Positions 45,354 through 53,794 of a stretch of DNA of 64,000 nucleotides are shown in pieces. The notes beneath the pieces are model-generated. The model was not told where the DNA came from, searched no databases, and saw nothing but the letters and a program-made list of their open reading frames with translations. The stretch comes from Maribacter sp. HTCC2170 (GTDB lineage Bacteria; Bacteroidota; Bacteroidia; Flavobacteriales; Flavobacteriaceae), in the NCBI RefSeq assembly GCF_000153165.2, contig NC_014472.1, forward strand, positions 1,671,501 to 1,735,500, given 5' to 3'. Made by a program: the position numbers and the translations under genes. The stretch's first letter is position 1. Each line of letters starts with the position of its first letter.

Positions 45354-46862
45354 ATGTGTGACCACCACGATATATTGAGATCAAGTAATAAGGACTTACA
45401 GAAAATAGAAAAGCAACTTGATAGGAGAACATTTTTTAAGAAAACCTCATTGGGTCTTGGAGCAATCGCACTAGGCTCTCTACTTAAAACTGACAAGATG
45501 TGGAGTACTGTCGGTACTCAAAATAATGATTTAGACTTATCAATTACCAATACCAATAGTTTGGGGTTGCCGCATTATTTACCCAAAGTAAAACGAATTG
45601 TCTATTTGTTTCAAAGCGGAGGCCCTTCTCAACTGGACCTGTTCGACTATAAGCCTAAACTTATTGATAGGTTTGGTCAGGATTTACCGGATTCTGTACG
45701 TGCAGGGCAAAGGCTAACAGGGATGAGTGCTGACCAAACTGCATTTCCTATAGCCCCGTCCACCATGAACTTTAAGGAGTATGGCGAGTCTAGGGCTTGG
45801 GTTAGCGATGCAATGCCCTATTTGTCAGAAGTTGTTGACGATCTATGTTTTATCAAGAGCATGCATACCGATGCAATCAATCATGACCCGGCCATTACCT
45901 TTTTCCAAACAGGCAGCCAGCTTCCGGGGCGGCCATCTATAGGAGCATGGCTTAGCTACGGTTTAGGGTCGGACAATGAAAATCTACCTACATTCATAAC
46001 ATTGGTGTCTAAAAATGGATCTGGACAACCCTTGTATTCCCGTTTGTGGGGGAATGGGTTTTTGCCAACTGAACATCAGGGGGTACAGTTTAGATCAGGA
46101 AAAGACCCAGTGCTTTACCTTAGTGACCCAGAAAATTATGACGGCAAAGACCGAAGACATATGCTAGATTATTTAAACCAATTAAATAGTGTAGCATATG
46201 ACGCATACGGCGACCCAGAAATCAATGCCCGTATGAAGCAATATGAAATGGCTTTTCGGATGCAAACCTCTGTACCTGAAGTAACCGACCTATCTGATGA
46301 ACCTGATTATATTTTTGAAATGTATGGAGAAGATAGTCGAGATCCTGGTACCTATGCAGCAAACTGTTTAATGGCCCGGAGGCTACTGGAAAAAGACGTG
46401 AAATTCGTACAACTATACCACCAAGGGTGGGACCAACACGGAAATTGCCCAGGAGGAGTTAAGTACCAAAGTAAGAATACTGATCAGGCTACGGCAGCCC
46501 TTATAAAAGATTTAAAGCAAAGAGGAATGTTCGAAGACACATTACTGGTTTGGGGAGGCGAATTTGGAAGAACTGTGTATTCTCAAGGTGAATTAACTGC
46601 TACAAACTATGGTCGTGACCATCACCCAAAGGCATTTACGATGTTTATGGCAGGAGCAGGTGTAAAACCTGGTTTTACATTAGGGGAAACTGATGATTTT
46701 GGTTACAACATAATAAAGGACCCAGTTCATACCCATGATTTTCAAGCTACATTGATGCATTTATTTGGTATAGATCATGAAAGGTTGATTTATAAGTATC
46801 AAGGAAGACGGTTTCGTTTGACCGATGTACACGGAAACGTGGTGAAGGATATTTTAGCATAA
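45354..46862 (+). CDS. DUF1501 protein with Tat signal
   Basis: A 502-residue protein with a twin-arginine signal (RRTFFKKTSLGLGAIALGSL, RR at 24-25), so it crosses the inner membrane folded. The body is the sulfatase-like alkaline-phosphatase fold of DUF1501: YLFQSGGPSQLDLFDYKPK, MHTDAINHDPAITFFQTGS and YNVIKD-type late His-rich HTHDFQATLMHLFG. No activity is firmly known. DUF1501 genes usually follow DUF1549/DUF1553 genes, as here, so the two are partners. Confidence 0.9.
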   Translation: MCDHHDILRSSNKDLQKIEKQLDRRTFFKKTSLGLGAIALGSLLKTDKMWSTVGTQNNDLDLSITNTNSLGLPHYLPKVKRIVYLFQSGGPSQLDLFDYKPKLIDRFGQDLPDSVRAGQRLTGMSADQTAFPIAPSTMNFKEYGESRAWVSDAMPYLSEVVDDLCFIKSMHTDAINHDPAITFFQTGSQLPGRPSIGAWLSYGLGSDNENLPTFITLVSKNGSGQPLYSRLWGNGFLPTEHQGVQFRSGKDPVLYLSDPENYDGKDRRHMLDYLNQLNSVAYDAYGDPEINARMKQYEMAFRMQTSVPEVTDLSDEPDYIFEMYGEDSRDPGTYAANCLMARRLLEKDVKFVQLYHQGWDQHGNCPGGVKYQSKNTDQATAALIKDLKQRGMFEDTLLVWGGEFGRTVYSQGELTATNYGRDHHPKAFTMFMAGAGVKPGFTLGETDDFGYNIIKDPVHTHDFQATLMHLFGIDHERLIYKYQGRRFRLTDVHGNVVKDILA

Positions 46863-46878
46863 GTAAGCAAATAAACCA

Positions 46879-46920
46879 ATGTTGAACTCACGAAGAAATT
46901 TTATCAAAAACCGCCAATGA
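46879..46920 (+). pseudogene. Truncated Tat-signal start, probable gene remnant
   Basis: An ATG opens a 13-codon frame reading LNSRRNFIKNRQ before a TGA. SRRNFIK is the typical first part of a Tat signal peptide, but the hydrophobic part never follows. A second short open frame at 46939-47085, in another frame, encodes 48 residues that I do not recognise. Together the 233 bases between the DUF1501 gene and the next start may be what is left of a deleted Tat-exported gene. Confidence 0.35.
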
Positions 46921-47095
46921 ATAGACCAGTAAAACAAATGTATCAAGATGAAACTGCCATATTTAACAATGGACATGATATATACATAGATGAGGGTAAG
47001 AATCCATACCAGTGCCGCTGGAACTCACATCATACCGCTCCAATCAAGTTAGAAAGGGGTTGGGTCATTTTCAGGAATATTTAATAGTCGTCAAT

Positions 47096-48487
47096 ATGGA
47101 GAGCGCATCTGATTTTATTTTGTTCTTAGGAAGATTTCACCCCTTAATAGTTCATCTGCCTATTGGGTTTTTGATTTTTGCATTTGTATTGGAATTGATT
47201 GGTGGTATAAGGAAAAAACAGACCTTGACTGAGGTTGTTCCTTTGGCTTTGCTATTGGGCATGTTGACGGCCTTGACTGCTTGTATTTTGGGGTATATGT
47301 TATCACAAAGTGGGGATTATGACGAAGAGGCTTTAAACAATCATCTATGGTTTGGTATTGCAACTACGATAATTGCGTTTTTTGCATGGCTTATTAAGAT
47401 TGATAAAATTAGGATACCAAAAATAGAGCACCATAAATTGAGCATTATTATACTAGTACTATTAATGACCTTGTTAATGGTTACAGGGCACTATGGAGGA
47501 AACCTGACTCATGGGAGCGATTATCTCTTTAAATATGCTCCTTTTGGAAAAAAGGAAGAAAAGAAGTTAAAACCATTGGAAACCATTGAGGAAGCCGAAG
47601 TATTTGATTATTTGGTGGAGCCCATTCTGGGGGACAAATGTATTAGCTGTCATAATTCAGGTAAGAAGAAAGGTGGACTGTCCTATGAAGATGAGACTTC
47701 AATTCTGAAAGGAAGTGAAAACGGCCCGGTTTTAACCGCTGGGAATGCCTCAAAATCGGAAATGATTAGACGAATTCAACTTGATTCCCAACATGAAGAC
47801 TTTATGCCTCCCGAAGGTAAGACGCCCTTAACTGAAGAAGAAAAAACAATCCTAATATATTGGATAGAAAATGCCAAAGCCGATTTTACCATAAAAGTTG
47901 ACTCGGTGGAAACCTCGGATGAAATACTATACATTGCGTCAAATATGCTTGGTTTAGAGAGGAAAGGCGAAGGAAGACATGATAAACTGCCAGCTGTAGA
48001 AATGGTTGACCCTGCTATTTTAGAAGAGATTATTCTTGAAGGTTTTAGGATTAGGGAGTTAATATTTGGCTCAAATTTGTATGAGGTCGTATTACCGGCT
48101 AAAACTATTTCCAAAGCCAATTTGGAAATATGGGATGAAAAGCTCCAAAAACTTCTCAAAATAAAAGAAAATATTATATCCCTATCTCTTGCAGATAATT
48201 ATTTAAATGATAAACATTTGAAAAGCATCGGGCAATTTCAGAATTTAAAAAAACTAAGAATTCATAATAACCCAATTACAGATTTTGGGGTTGCTGCACT
48301 TGTCTCAAGTAAAAATATTACGAGACTCAATTTATATGGGACCAAGATTACCAAAGCGAGCCTTGACACTTTTTCAAAAATGGAGTATTTAGAAAAGGTT
48401 TATGTGTGGAAGACGACTATTACGAAGGAAAATATTCAACCCTACATTGCAAATGGGAATTACCCTGAAATAATTTTTGGTATTTAG
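47096..48487 (+). CDS. DUF2231-type membrane protein with cytochrome c and leucine-rich-repeat domains
   Basis: A 463-residue protein from the ATG at 47096, chosen because FHPLIVHLPIGFLIFAFVLE is the normal start of the DUF2231-like four-helix membrane part; the frame to 47012 adds only unlikely residues. A periplasmic PSCyt1-like domain follows with one haem site CISCH (C182-H186) and later HEDFMPPEGKTPLT. The last about 110 residues are leucine-rich repeats (LKKLRIHNNPITDFGVAALV, ITRLNLYGTKIT). It could pass electrons from the cytochrome lipoprotein to the membrane. Confidence 0.85.
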   Translation: MESASDFILFLGRFHPLIVHLPIGFLIFAFVLELIGGIRKKQTLTEVVPLALLLGMLTALTACILGYMLSQSGDYDEEALNNHLWFGIATTIIAFFAWLIKIDKIRIPKIEHHKLSIIILVLLMTLLMVTGHYGGNLTHGSDYLFKYAPFGKKEEKKLKPLETIEEAEVFDYLVEPILGDKCISCHNSGKKKGGLSYEDETSILKGSENGPVLTAGNASKSEMIRRIQLDSQHEDFMPPEGKTPLTEEEKTILIYWIENAKADFTIKVDSVETSDEILYIASNMLGLERKGEGRHDKLPAVEMVDPAILEEIILEGFRIRELIFGSNLYEVVLPAKTISKANLEIWDEKLQKLLKIKENIISLSLADNYLNDKHLKSIGQFQNLKKLRIHNNPITDFGVAALVSSKNITRLNLYGTKITKASLDTFSKMEYLEKVYVWKTTITKENIQPYIANGNYPEIIFGI

Positions 48488-48523
48488 AATAGATGCGACG
48501 CAAATAAATTACAGCGTTTTCAA

Positions 48524-48973
48524 TTAATTATCTGATGCGTACCACTCGGCAAAAGAAGTATCAGTTTCCTGTAGTTTTAATGAATGCAATGAAATATTTT
48601 CTGGAAGTCTGGTCTTTATCTTTTCCGCAAAGTCAATCACCATATTTTCGCTTGTAGGCTGGTAATCTGCAAGTATTACATTATGGCCCCGCTCCATTAA
48701 TTCCTTCGCCAAATCAACATGTGGAGTGTTTTTGTTGAACACAGTTGCGTGATCAAAAGGATCAACAATTTCTTCTTTTACGATTTTCTTTAAATCGCCA
48801 AAATCGATGACCATTCCCAATTTTACATGGGAAGTATCGGCAATAGGAGTCCCAATTACGGTTACAGAAAGTTTGTAACTATGCCCATGTACATTTCTGC
48901 ATTTACCATCATACCCATATAGCGCATGACCGGTTTCGAAAGTAAATTGTTTGGTAATCCTTATGTTTTTCAT
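48524..48973 (-). CDS. queD: 6-pyruvoyl-tetrahydropterin synthase/QueD family protein
   Basis: A 149-residue T-fold enzyme. Zinc ligands are the His of TFETGHALYG and of NVHGHSYKLSV. The catalytic Cys is in GKCRNVHGHS and the late Glu in LKLQETDTSFAEW. QueD makes 6-carboxy-tetrahydropterin for queuosine; the PTPS reaction cannot be excluded. Promoter motifs are present upstream. Confidence 0.87.
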   Translation of the reverse strand: MKNIRITKQFTFETGHALYGYDGKCRNVHGHSYKLSVTVIGTPIADTSHVKLGMVIDFGDLKKIVKEEIVDPFDHATVFNKNTPHVDLAKELMERGHNVILADYQPTSENMVIDFAEKIKTRLPENISLHSLKLQETDTSFAEWYASDN

Positions 48974-48990
48974 GAAGCATGATTAGGTTG

Positions 48991-49022
48991 CAAAGGTATG
49001 CATTCTTTAAAACGAAAGTCAA
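48991..49022 (-). promoter_or_regulatory. Promoter of the queD-like gene
   Basis: On the minus strand TTG (49022-49020) and TACCTTTG (48998-48991) are spaced by 21 bases. The ATG at 48973 follows after a short leader. Confidence 0.6.
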
Positions 49023-49038
49023 TAGTATTACCTCTGGA

Positions 49039-50253
49039 TTATTTTGACCCTAAGATGGGCTGTGTCCATGCCATTTCATAGATTATATCTTCTATGGGAT
49101 TATCTTGTTTTTTCGAGGACGTAACTTTACACCTCACAAATAAAAGATCGTCGGGCATCTTATAGTTTCCACTATTGCCTTTAATTGATTTTAATACCTT
49201 GCTTTCTGAATCACCTTTCATACAACCAATAAAATCCAAGGTATAAGTTACATTGGTCTCTGGAATGACTTCTATTGAAAGCTCTCTAGCTACAGCATCA
49301 ATTTTTTGAAGCTCAACTCCTGTACTGGCATAGAAATCCCCAGATTCCATGGCAGTAATCAATGATTTGGCCGACAACGTATCTGCTTGTACCATGACCC
49401 AACCCCTGCCAGCATTACTCCATTCAGAGCCTTTTCTATGGTAATGGTGTGAATCATCTGTTGCCAACCCGAACATTATGGGTTTTTTATCTCTCAGGTA
49501 TGAAATATTAATCAGGTCCCACATAATCTCTGTTGAAATATGAACGGAATCACCCATGTTATGTACCATTGGGTGCCCGTTGTATACTTCAAAAAAACGC
49601 TCCCCTTTTAGCGATATCATATCTTCCAAAGCCACACCATATCCAAAATTGGGATGGTTAACATGCGGAAACATCAAAGTGCCTGTTTCTTTTCTTTGTT
49701 TAAGTACTTGGTCTAAATTATTCTGCAATACTTCAGCTACATTACCACCACCCGAAGGATCGATTTTATACTCCAAATTGGTGGCATTCATATGCAATGG
49801 CTTCCCATCAAAACTATCGGTGATTTCTTCGGACTGAATGGCCAAAAATTTACCGGGCTCCTCAAATTTACTTTTATACTCGGTGTATGTTTTTAGCTTC
49901 ACCAAGGTTTTACCCGAATCGATTTTATATTCTACCCAATCGGCCCCATAAGTGTCAAGATATTTTTTGAATGCGTTTTGATAAACCGAATCCTCCTTAA
50001 TTTCAATCCATTTATCACCTTCTGCCAAGGTATTATGATCGGTCAATGCCAAGAAATGATAGTTTTGGGATTTATACCAATCAAATATGGGTTCTGGGAA
50101 CTCATCACCATCGCTCCAATAAGAATGTGTATGTAGGTTTCCTTTGAACCATTGCTTAGCAACTTCTTTTTTGGTACTCGCACTTTCGTCTTTACAACTG
50201 TAACTAATAGTGAGAACCAAAATCAATACAAGGGTGGTTTTTAGATATTTCAT
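49039..50253 (-). CDS. PHP-domain lipoprotein
   Basis: A 404-residue exported protein. The ATG at 50253 gives the lipoprotein signal LVLILVLTISYSC; the frame to 50286 would overlap the upstream gene. The PHP metal motifs are WFKGNLHTHSYWSDG and FLALTDHNTL, with later His in FPHVNHPNFGYG and DDSHHYH. PHP proteins are trinuclear-metal phosphoesterases, here on the periplasmic side. The C-terminal about 100 residues are a beta domain. It follows the Gfo/Idh gene by 10 bases and is its operon partner. Confidence 0.87.
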   Translation of the reverse strand: MKYLKTTLVLILVLTISYSCKDESASTKKEVAKQWFKGNLHTHSYWSDGDEFPEPIFDWYKSQNYHFLALTDHNTLAEGDKWIEIKEDSVYQNAFKKYLDTYGADWVEYKIDSGKTLVKLKTYTEYKSKFEEPGKFLAIQSEEITDSFDGKPLHMNATNLEYKIDPSGGGNVAEVLQNNLDQVLKQRKETGTLMFPHVNHPNFGYGVALEDMISLKGERFFEVYNGHPMVHNMGDSVHISTEIMWDLINISYLRDKKPIMFGLATDDSHHYHRKGSEWSNAGRGWVMVQADTLSAKSLITAMESGDFYASTGVELQKIDAVARELSIEVIPETNVTYTLDFIGCMKGDSESKVLKSIKGNSGNYKMPDDLLFVRCKVTSSKKQDNPIEDIIYEMAWTQPILGSK

Positions 50254-50263
50254 GATATACTTA

Positions 50264-51463
50264 TTATTTGTTGGCGAAAAATTCATCCCAAACTATGGTT
50301 CTGCCGGTTTTGGCAGATTCTTTCGCCGCTTCGAGAATCTGCATTACCATTAAATTGTTGTCCAGTGAAGAAAGACCGAAAGACTCCATAGGTTGATTTT
50401 CTTTTATTACTTTGGTGAAATAGGCAAAAGGGTCATGTATACCGTTTTTAAGGGCCAAGGCTTTTAAGGGTTTAGGGCCAACTTTTTCATTTTCTAGAAC
50501 TTCCATATCCTCGCCATTTTTGCAGAGCACGTAACCATGCTTACCATAAACCGCCATGTCTTTTCGGTTGTGCGACCAATTCCACGATGCCTGGATTACT
50601 ACTTGTGTTTTGTCATAGTCCAAGATTATTGTTGCATCATCATCAACCTTGGGGTAGAGGTCCGGTTTGATTGTTTGGGTAATACAGGTTACTGCCTGTG
50701 GCGTTTCACCTTTCATAAACCATGTCGACAAATTAGCTCCATAGCAGCCAAAATCGGTAAGGGCGCCAGCTCCATTTAGTTTTGGATCTGTAAGCCACGA
50801 GACAAATTCTTTGCTGCAACCAATTTCTATTGGCCCTGGATGTCCTGTGTTAAATACTAATTTACGAATGTCTCCAATCTTCTTTTCTTTATGAATTAGG
50901 TCAAAAGCCTTGGCATTACTCCCATACCATGAGGTCTCATAATTAGTCATTAATTGCACTTTATGTTTTTTGGCCAAAGCAATCATTTTTTCGGCATGAT
51001 CCAAGCTCACGGCCAATGGTTTTTCAACCATAATGTGAATGCCTTTAGGGGCAAAATATTCTACAACTTCCAAATGCCCATAAATATCATTAAAGGCCAT
51101 TACTGCTTCTGGCTTAACCACTTTTATCATTTCCTCCATGGTTTTAAAGACCAAATCCATAGAAAACCCATATTGCTTTTGATGTCTTTTAACCAAATTA
51201 AGATTGGGCTCGACAATACCGACAATTTCAATATCACCATGTTGTTCGCGACCAAGAATCCAATGAACATGATCATGGGTCAGACCAATGATTGCCACTT
51301 TTAAAGATTCGCCTTGATAGGTATAGTCTACTTTATCCGCGATTTCATTGGCGGTTTCTTTCTTTGCGGTTTGTTTTTTGGTATCGGACTTTGACCCACA
51401 ACTTATGAGGATAAGAGAAGCAATGGCAACAAAAGGAATTAAGGTTATGTTGCGTAGAGACAT
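50264..51463 (-). CDS. Gfo/Idh/MocA-type oxidoreductase with a lipoprotein signal
   Basis: A 399-residue protein from the ATG at 51463. The N-terminus carries a Sec lipoprotein signal (FVAIASLILISC) and a Lys/Thr-rich linker. The NAD(P)-binding Rossmann part follows, with LKVAIIGLTHDHVHWILG, and the catalytic-motif lysine of the family is in HIMVEKPLAVSLDHAEKM. YETSWYGSNA and the beta-sheet C-terminal domain complete it. An NAD(P)-dependent oxidoreductase as a Sec lipoprotein is unusual. The substrate is unknown, but it is probably a sugar. It is the first gene before the PHP lipoprotein. Confidence 0.87.
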   Translation of the reverse strand: MSLRNITLIPFVAIASLILISCGSKSDTKKQTAKKETANEIADKVDYTYQGESLKVAIIGLTHDHVHWILGREQHGDIEIVGIVEPNLNLVKRHQKQYGFSMDLVFKTMEEMIKVVKPEAVMAFNDIYGHLEVVEYFAPKGIHIMVEKPLAVSLDHAEKMIALAKKHKVQLMTNYETSWYGSNAKAFDLIHKEKKIGDIRKLVFNTGHPGPIEIGCSKEFVSWLTDPKLNGAGALTDFGCYGANLSTWFMKGETPQAVTCITQTIKPDLYPKVDDDATIILDYDKTQVVIQASWNWSHNRKDMAVYGKHGYVLCKNGEDMEVLENEKVGPKPLKALALKNGIHDPFAYFTKVIKENQPMESFGLSSLDNNLMVMQILEAAKESAKTGRTIVWDEFFANK

Positions 51464-51484
51464 ATGTTTTGAATTGAATCTATT

Positions 51485-51492
51485 CAAATATA
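51485..51492 (-). promoter_or_regulatory. -7 box of the Gfo/Idh-PHP operon
   Basis: On the minus strand TATATTTG matches TAnnTTTG, 21 bases before the ATG at 51463. No TTG at the expected distance was found. Confidence 0.4.
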
Positions 51493-51683
51493 ACAAAGTT
51501 AGTTATGCAGGCGCTAATATATAGGATAGAAAACATACCAAAAACATTGTTGCAGCTACTTTGCCGTATAAATCGTATTATGAAAGTTGGGGAGGTAGTA
51601 ACTTAGTTTTTATAAGTGAGGTATAGCTTAGAACTATATCCAATCTTTGTAACCAATACAAGAGATTTTAACACTATTAAAAA

Positions 51684-52760
51684 ATGGCGGGCAAAATTGT
51701 ACATACTGTAGTGCTAACTTTAGCTATTTTTATAACCACTCAAATTTGTTTTGGCCAAAATTCAGAAAATGTTGGAGAAAAATACAAGAATGCTTACAAA
51801 AAGTACTTAAGCGCAAACTGCCCCATACCTGAGGACAGCATTCAACACTTTGTTTATTTTGCTCGAGAAAGGCACGAAATAATCGATCACCCATTACTTC
51901 GTCACCCAATGTTCAAAGGTGCCCAGATTATGTATTTCTGGAAAAATTTTGAACCCTCAAAAGGACAATACGATTTTTCACTACTAAAAGAAGATTATGA
52001 TTACCTGAAAAAACATGGTAAAAAACTGTTTTTACAAATACAAGATGCAACGTTTTATCCAAATAACAATGCTGTGCCAGACTACCTGCTAACAGATGAT
52101 TACGATGGTGGAGCTATACAACAGTATACTGAAAATGGAGAACCAGCTGGTTGGGTGGCAAAAAGATGGAACGAAAAAGTAAGAGAACGTTTTGCATTGT
52201 TTCTACAGGCTTTAGGAGAAGAATACGATGGAAAAATTGAAGGCATCAATCTTCAGGAAACGGCCATTGAAGTAAGTGAAAAAATGGACTCTACGTTTTC
52301 AGAACAGAAATACGTTGCTGGATTAAAGGCAAATATGAAGGCATTAAAAAGAGCTTTTTCGAATTCCACTACTATGATCTATGCTAATTTCATGCCGGGA
52401 GAATGGCTGCCCTGGGAAGACAAAGGTTATCTTAAAAGTATATACAAGTATGGTGAAGAAATTGGTGTAGGGCTAGGAGGCCCTGATTTAATGGTAAAAA
52501 GAACGGGACAATTAAACCATACCATAACATTAATGCATGAAGGTAAATATACAGTACCACTAGGAATTGCTATACAAGATGGAAATTATATTGGGGAAAC
52601 TGGGGAAGTGGAGCACGCAAATGTAGACGAACACAACGAAAACATTGTACCATTGCTTCATGGATTTGCAAAAGATTTTTTAAAAGTCCGCTATATGTTT
52701 TGGGTCAATCAGGAGCCATATTTTAAAGAGCACGTAATTCCTTGCTTCTCAAAAAAATAA
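51684..52760 (+). CDS. Secreted glycoside-hydrolase-like TIM-barrel protein of unknown family
   Basis: A 358-residue protein with a signal peptide (VLTLAIFITTQICFGQ). KGAQIMYFWKNFEPSKGQYD followed by YLKKHGKKLFLQIQDATF reads like the first strands of a (beta/alpha)8 glycosidase. Candidate catalytic acids are the Glu of GINLQETAIEV and the Glu of MFWVNQEPYF. This resembles GH5/GH42-like barrels, but I cannot assign a family. It is divergent from the Gfo/Idh operon. The 187-base gap between them holds only the Gfo/Idh -7 box. Confidence 0.72.
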   Translation: MAGKIVHTVVLTLAIFITTQICFGQNSENVGEKYKNAYKKYLSANCPIPEDSIQHFVYFARERHEIIDHPLLRHPMFKGAQIMYFWKNFEPSKGQYDFSLLKEDYDYLKKHGKKLFLQIQDATFYPNNNAVPDYLLTDDYDGGAIQQYTENGEPAGWVAKRWNEKVRERFALFLQALGEEYDGKIEGINLQETAIEVSEKMDSTFSEQKYVAGLKANMKALKRAFSNSTTMIYANFMPGEWLPWEDKGYLKSIYKYGEEIGVGLGGPDLMVKRTGQLNHTITLMHEGKYTVPLGIAIQDGNYIGETGEVEHANVDEHNENIVPLLHGFAKDFLKVRYMFWVNQEPYFKEHVIPCFSKK

Positions 52761-52984
52761 TACAAAGAAAAAATACGGGGCTCAACAAAACCTATAATCA
52801 ATGCTTGCACCACATAACTTCGGAACTAAACGTGAAACCGAATCATGAATTACCTTTTGAATCTTCTTCTTTTACGAACACGGTTTACAAAGTATATAAC
52901 CACTACGAACAAAGCAAGAATAGGAAAGACGAGGTCACTGTTAAGAAAATCAAGAATATCCATCTGAAATATTTAAAAAAGTAA
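52742..52984 (+). pseudogene. Orphan 80-codon frame without an ATG, possible gene fragment
   Basis: The frame is open from about 52742 and has no in-frame ATG; it would need the TTG at its first codon, inside the preceding gene. The text is basic and hydrophilic (LNKTYNQCLHHITSELNVKP, TVYKVYNHYEQSKNRKDEV). It reads like real protein and not shadow coding, perhaps a C-terminal fragment. I do not recognise a family. Confidence 0.3.
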
Positions 52985-53005
52985 AACGAAATCTGCTCAG
53001 GAATA

Positions 53006-53773
53006 TTATTTTTTGAATTTAGAAAGTGCATTTTTCGTGAACTCAGAGAGCACCAATGTTCCTGTTATAGTAGCACGTTCAGTAAGAAGTGAATCCCAGT
53101 TTTCAGTACCTTCCCACAAAACTTTCTTCCATTCATACAAGGCGTCAGGGTTATAGGATGATAGTTTTTGAGTAAAGAAGTCAAGCTCTTTGTCCAACTC
53201 TTTTAAAGAACCAAACACTTTTGAAAACAATCCCTTTTCTTTACCCCAATAGGCATTTTTCCACTCTGTTGGGGAAAGTGACATTTCTGCAATTGCAGCT
53301 TTACCAATTTTACGCTCAACAGCTGGAGCTATTACAAGCGGAGCTATTCCTATAGATAGTTCAGAAAGACGGATGGAGGCATTTTCGGAGGCGAAAACAT
53401 AATCACAGGCTGCTGCAAGACCAACACCGCCACCAACGGTTTTTCCCTGAACACGACCAACAATTACTTTTTTACATCTCCGCATGGCATTGATCACGTT
53501 GGCGAAGCCACTAAAAAACATTTTACCTTCATCCAAGTTCGAAATTGCCATGAGTTCGGAAAAAGAGGCGCCACCGCAAAAGGCTCTATCTCCTTCCGAT
53601 TTTAGAACAATCACTGTTATGTTGTCATTTTCTGAGAGCGAATTAATTTCATTGGTAAGACGGCCTAAAAGTTCCGCCACGAAAGAATTACTCGCAGGAT
53701 GCCCAAATTCAACAGTGGCAACCTTATTTTCTATATTGGTATAGAGACTTCCGTTTTCCCTGTTAGTGCCCAT
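53006..53773 (-). CDS. Enoyl-CoA hydratase/isomerase family protein
   Basis: A 255-residue crotonase-fold protein. The oxyanion-hole segments are GDRAFCGGASFSEL and QGKTVGGGVGLAAACDYVFA. In place of the usual catalytic Glu pair, LSELSIGIAPLVIAPAVERK gives one Glu in the second position region. It acts on acyl-CoA thioesters in fatty-acid or amino-acid breakdown; the exact substrate is unknown. It lies 21 bases after the MATE gene on the same strand. Confidence 0.88.
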   Translation of the reverse strand: MGTNRENGSLYTNIENKVATVEFGHPASNSFVAELLGRLTNEINSLSENDNITVIVLKSEGDRAFCGGASFSELMAISNLDEGKMFFSGFANVINAMRRCKKVIVGRVQGKTVGGGVGLAAACDYVFASENASIRLSELSIGIAPLVIAPAVERKIGKAAIAEMSLSPTEWKNAYWGKEKGLFSKVFGSLKELDKELDFFTQKLSSYNPDALYEWKKVLWEGTENWDSLLTERATITGTLVLSEFTKNALSKFKK

Positions 53774-53794
53774 AAATTATAGTTTTGTTCAAAA

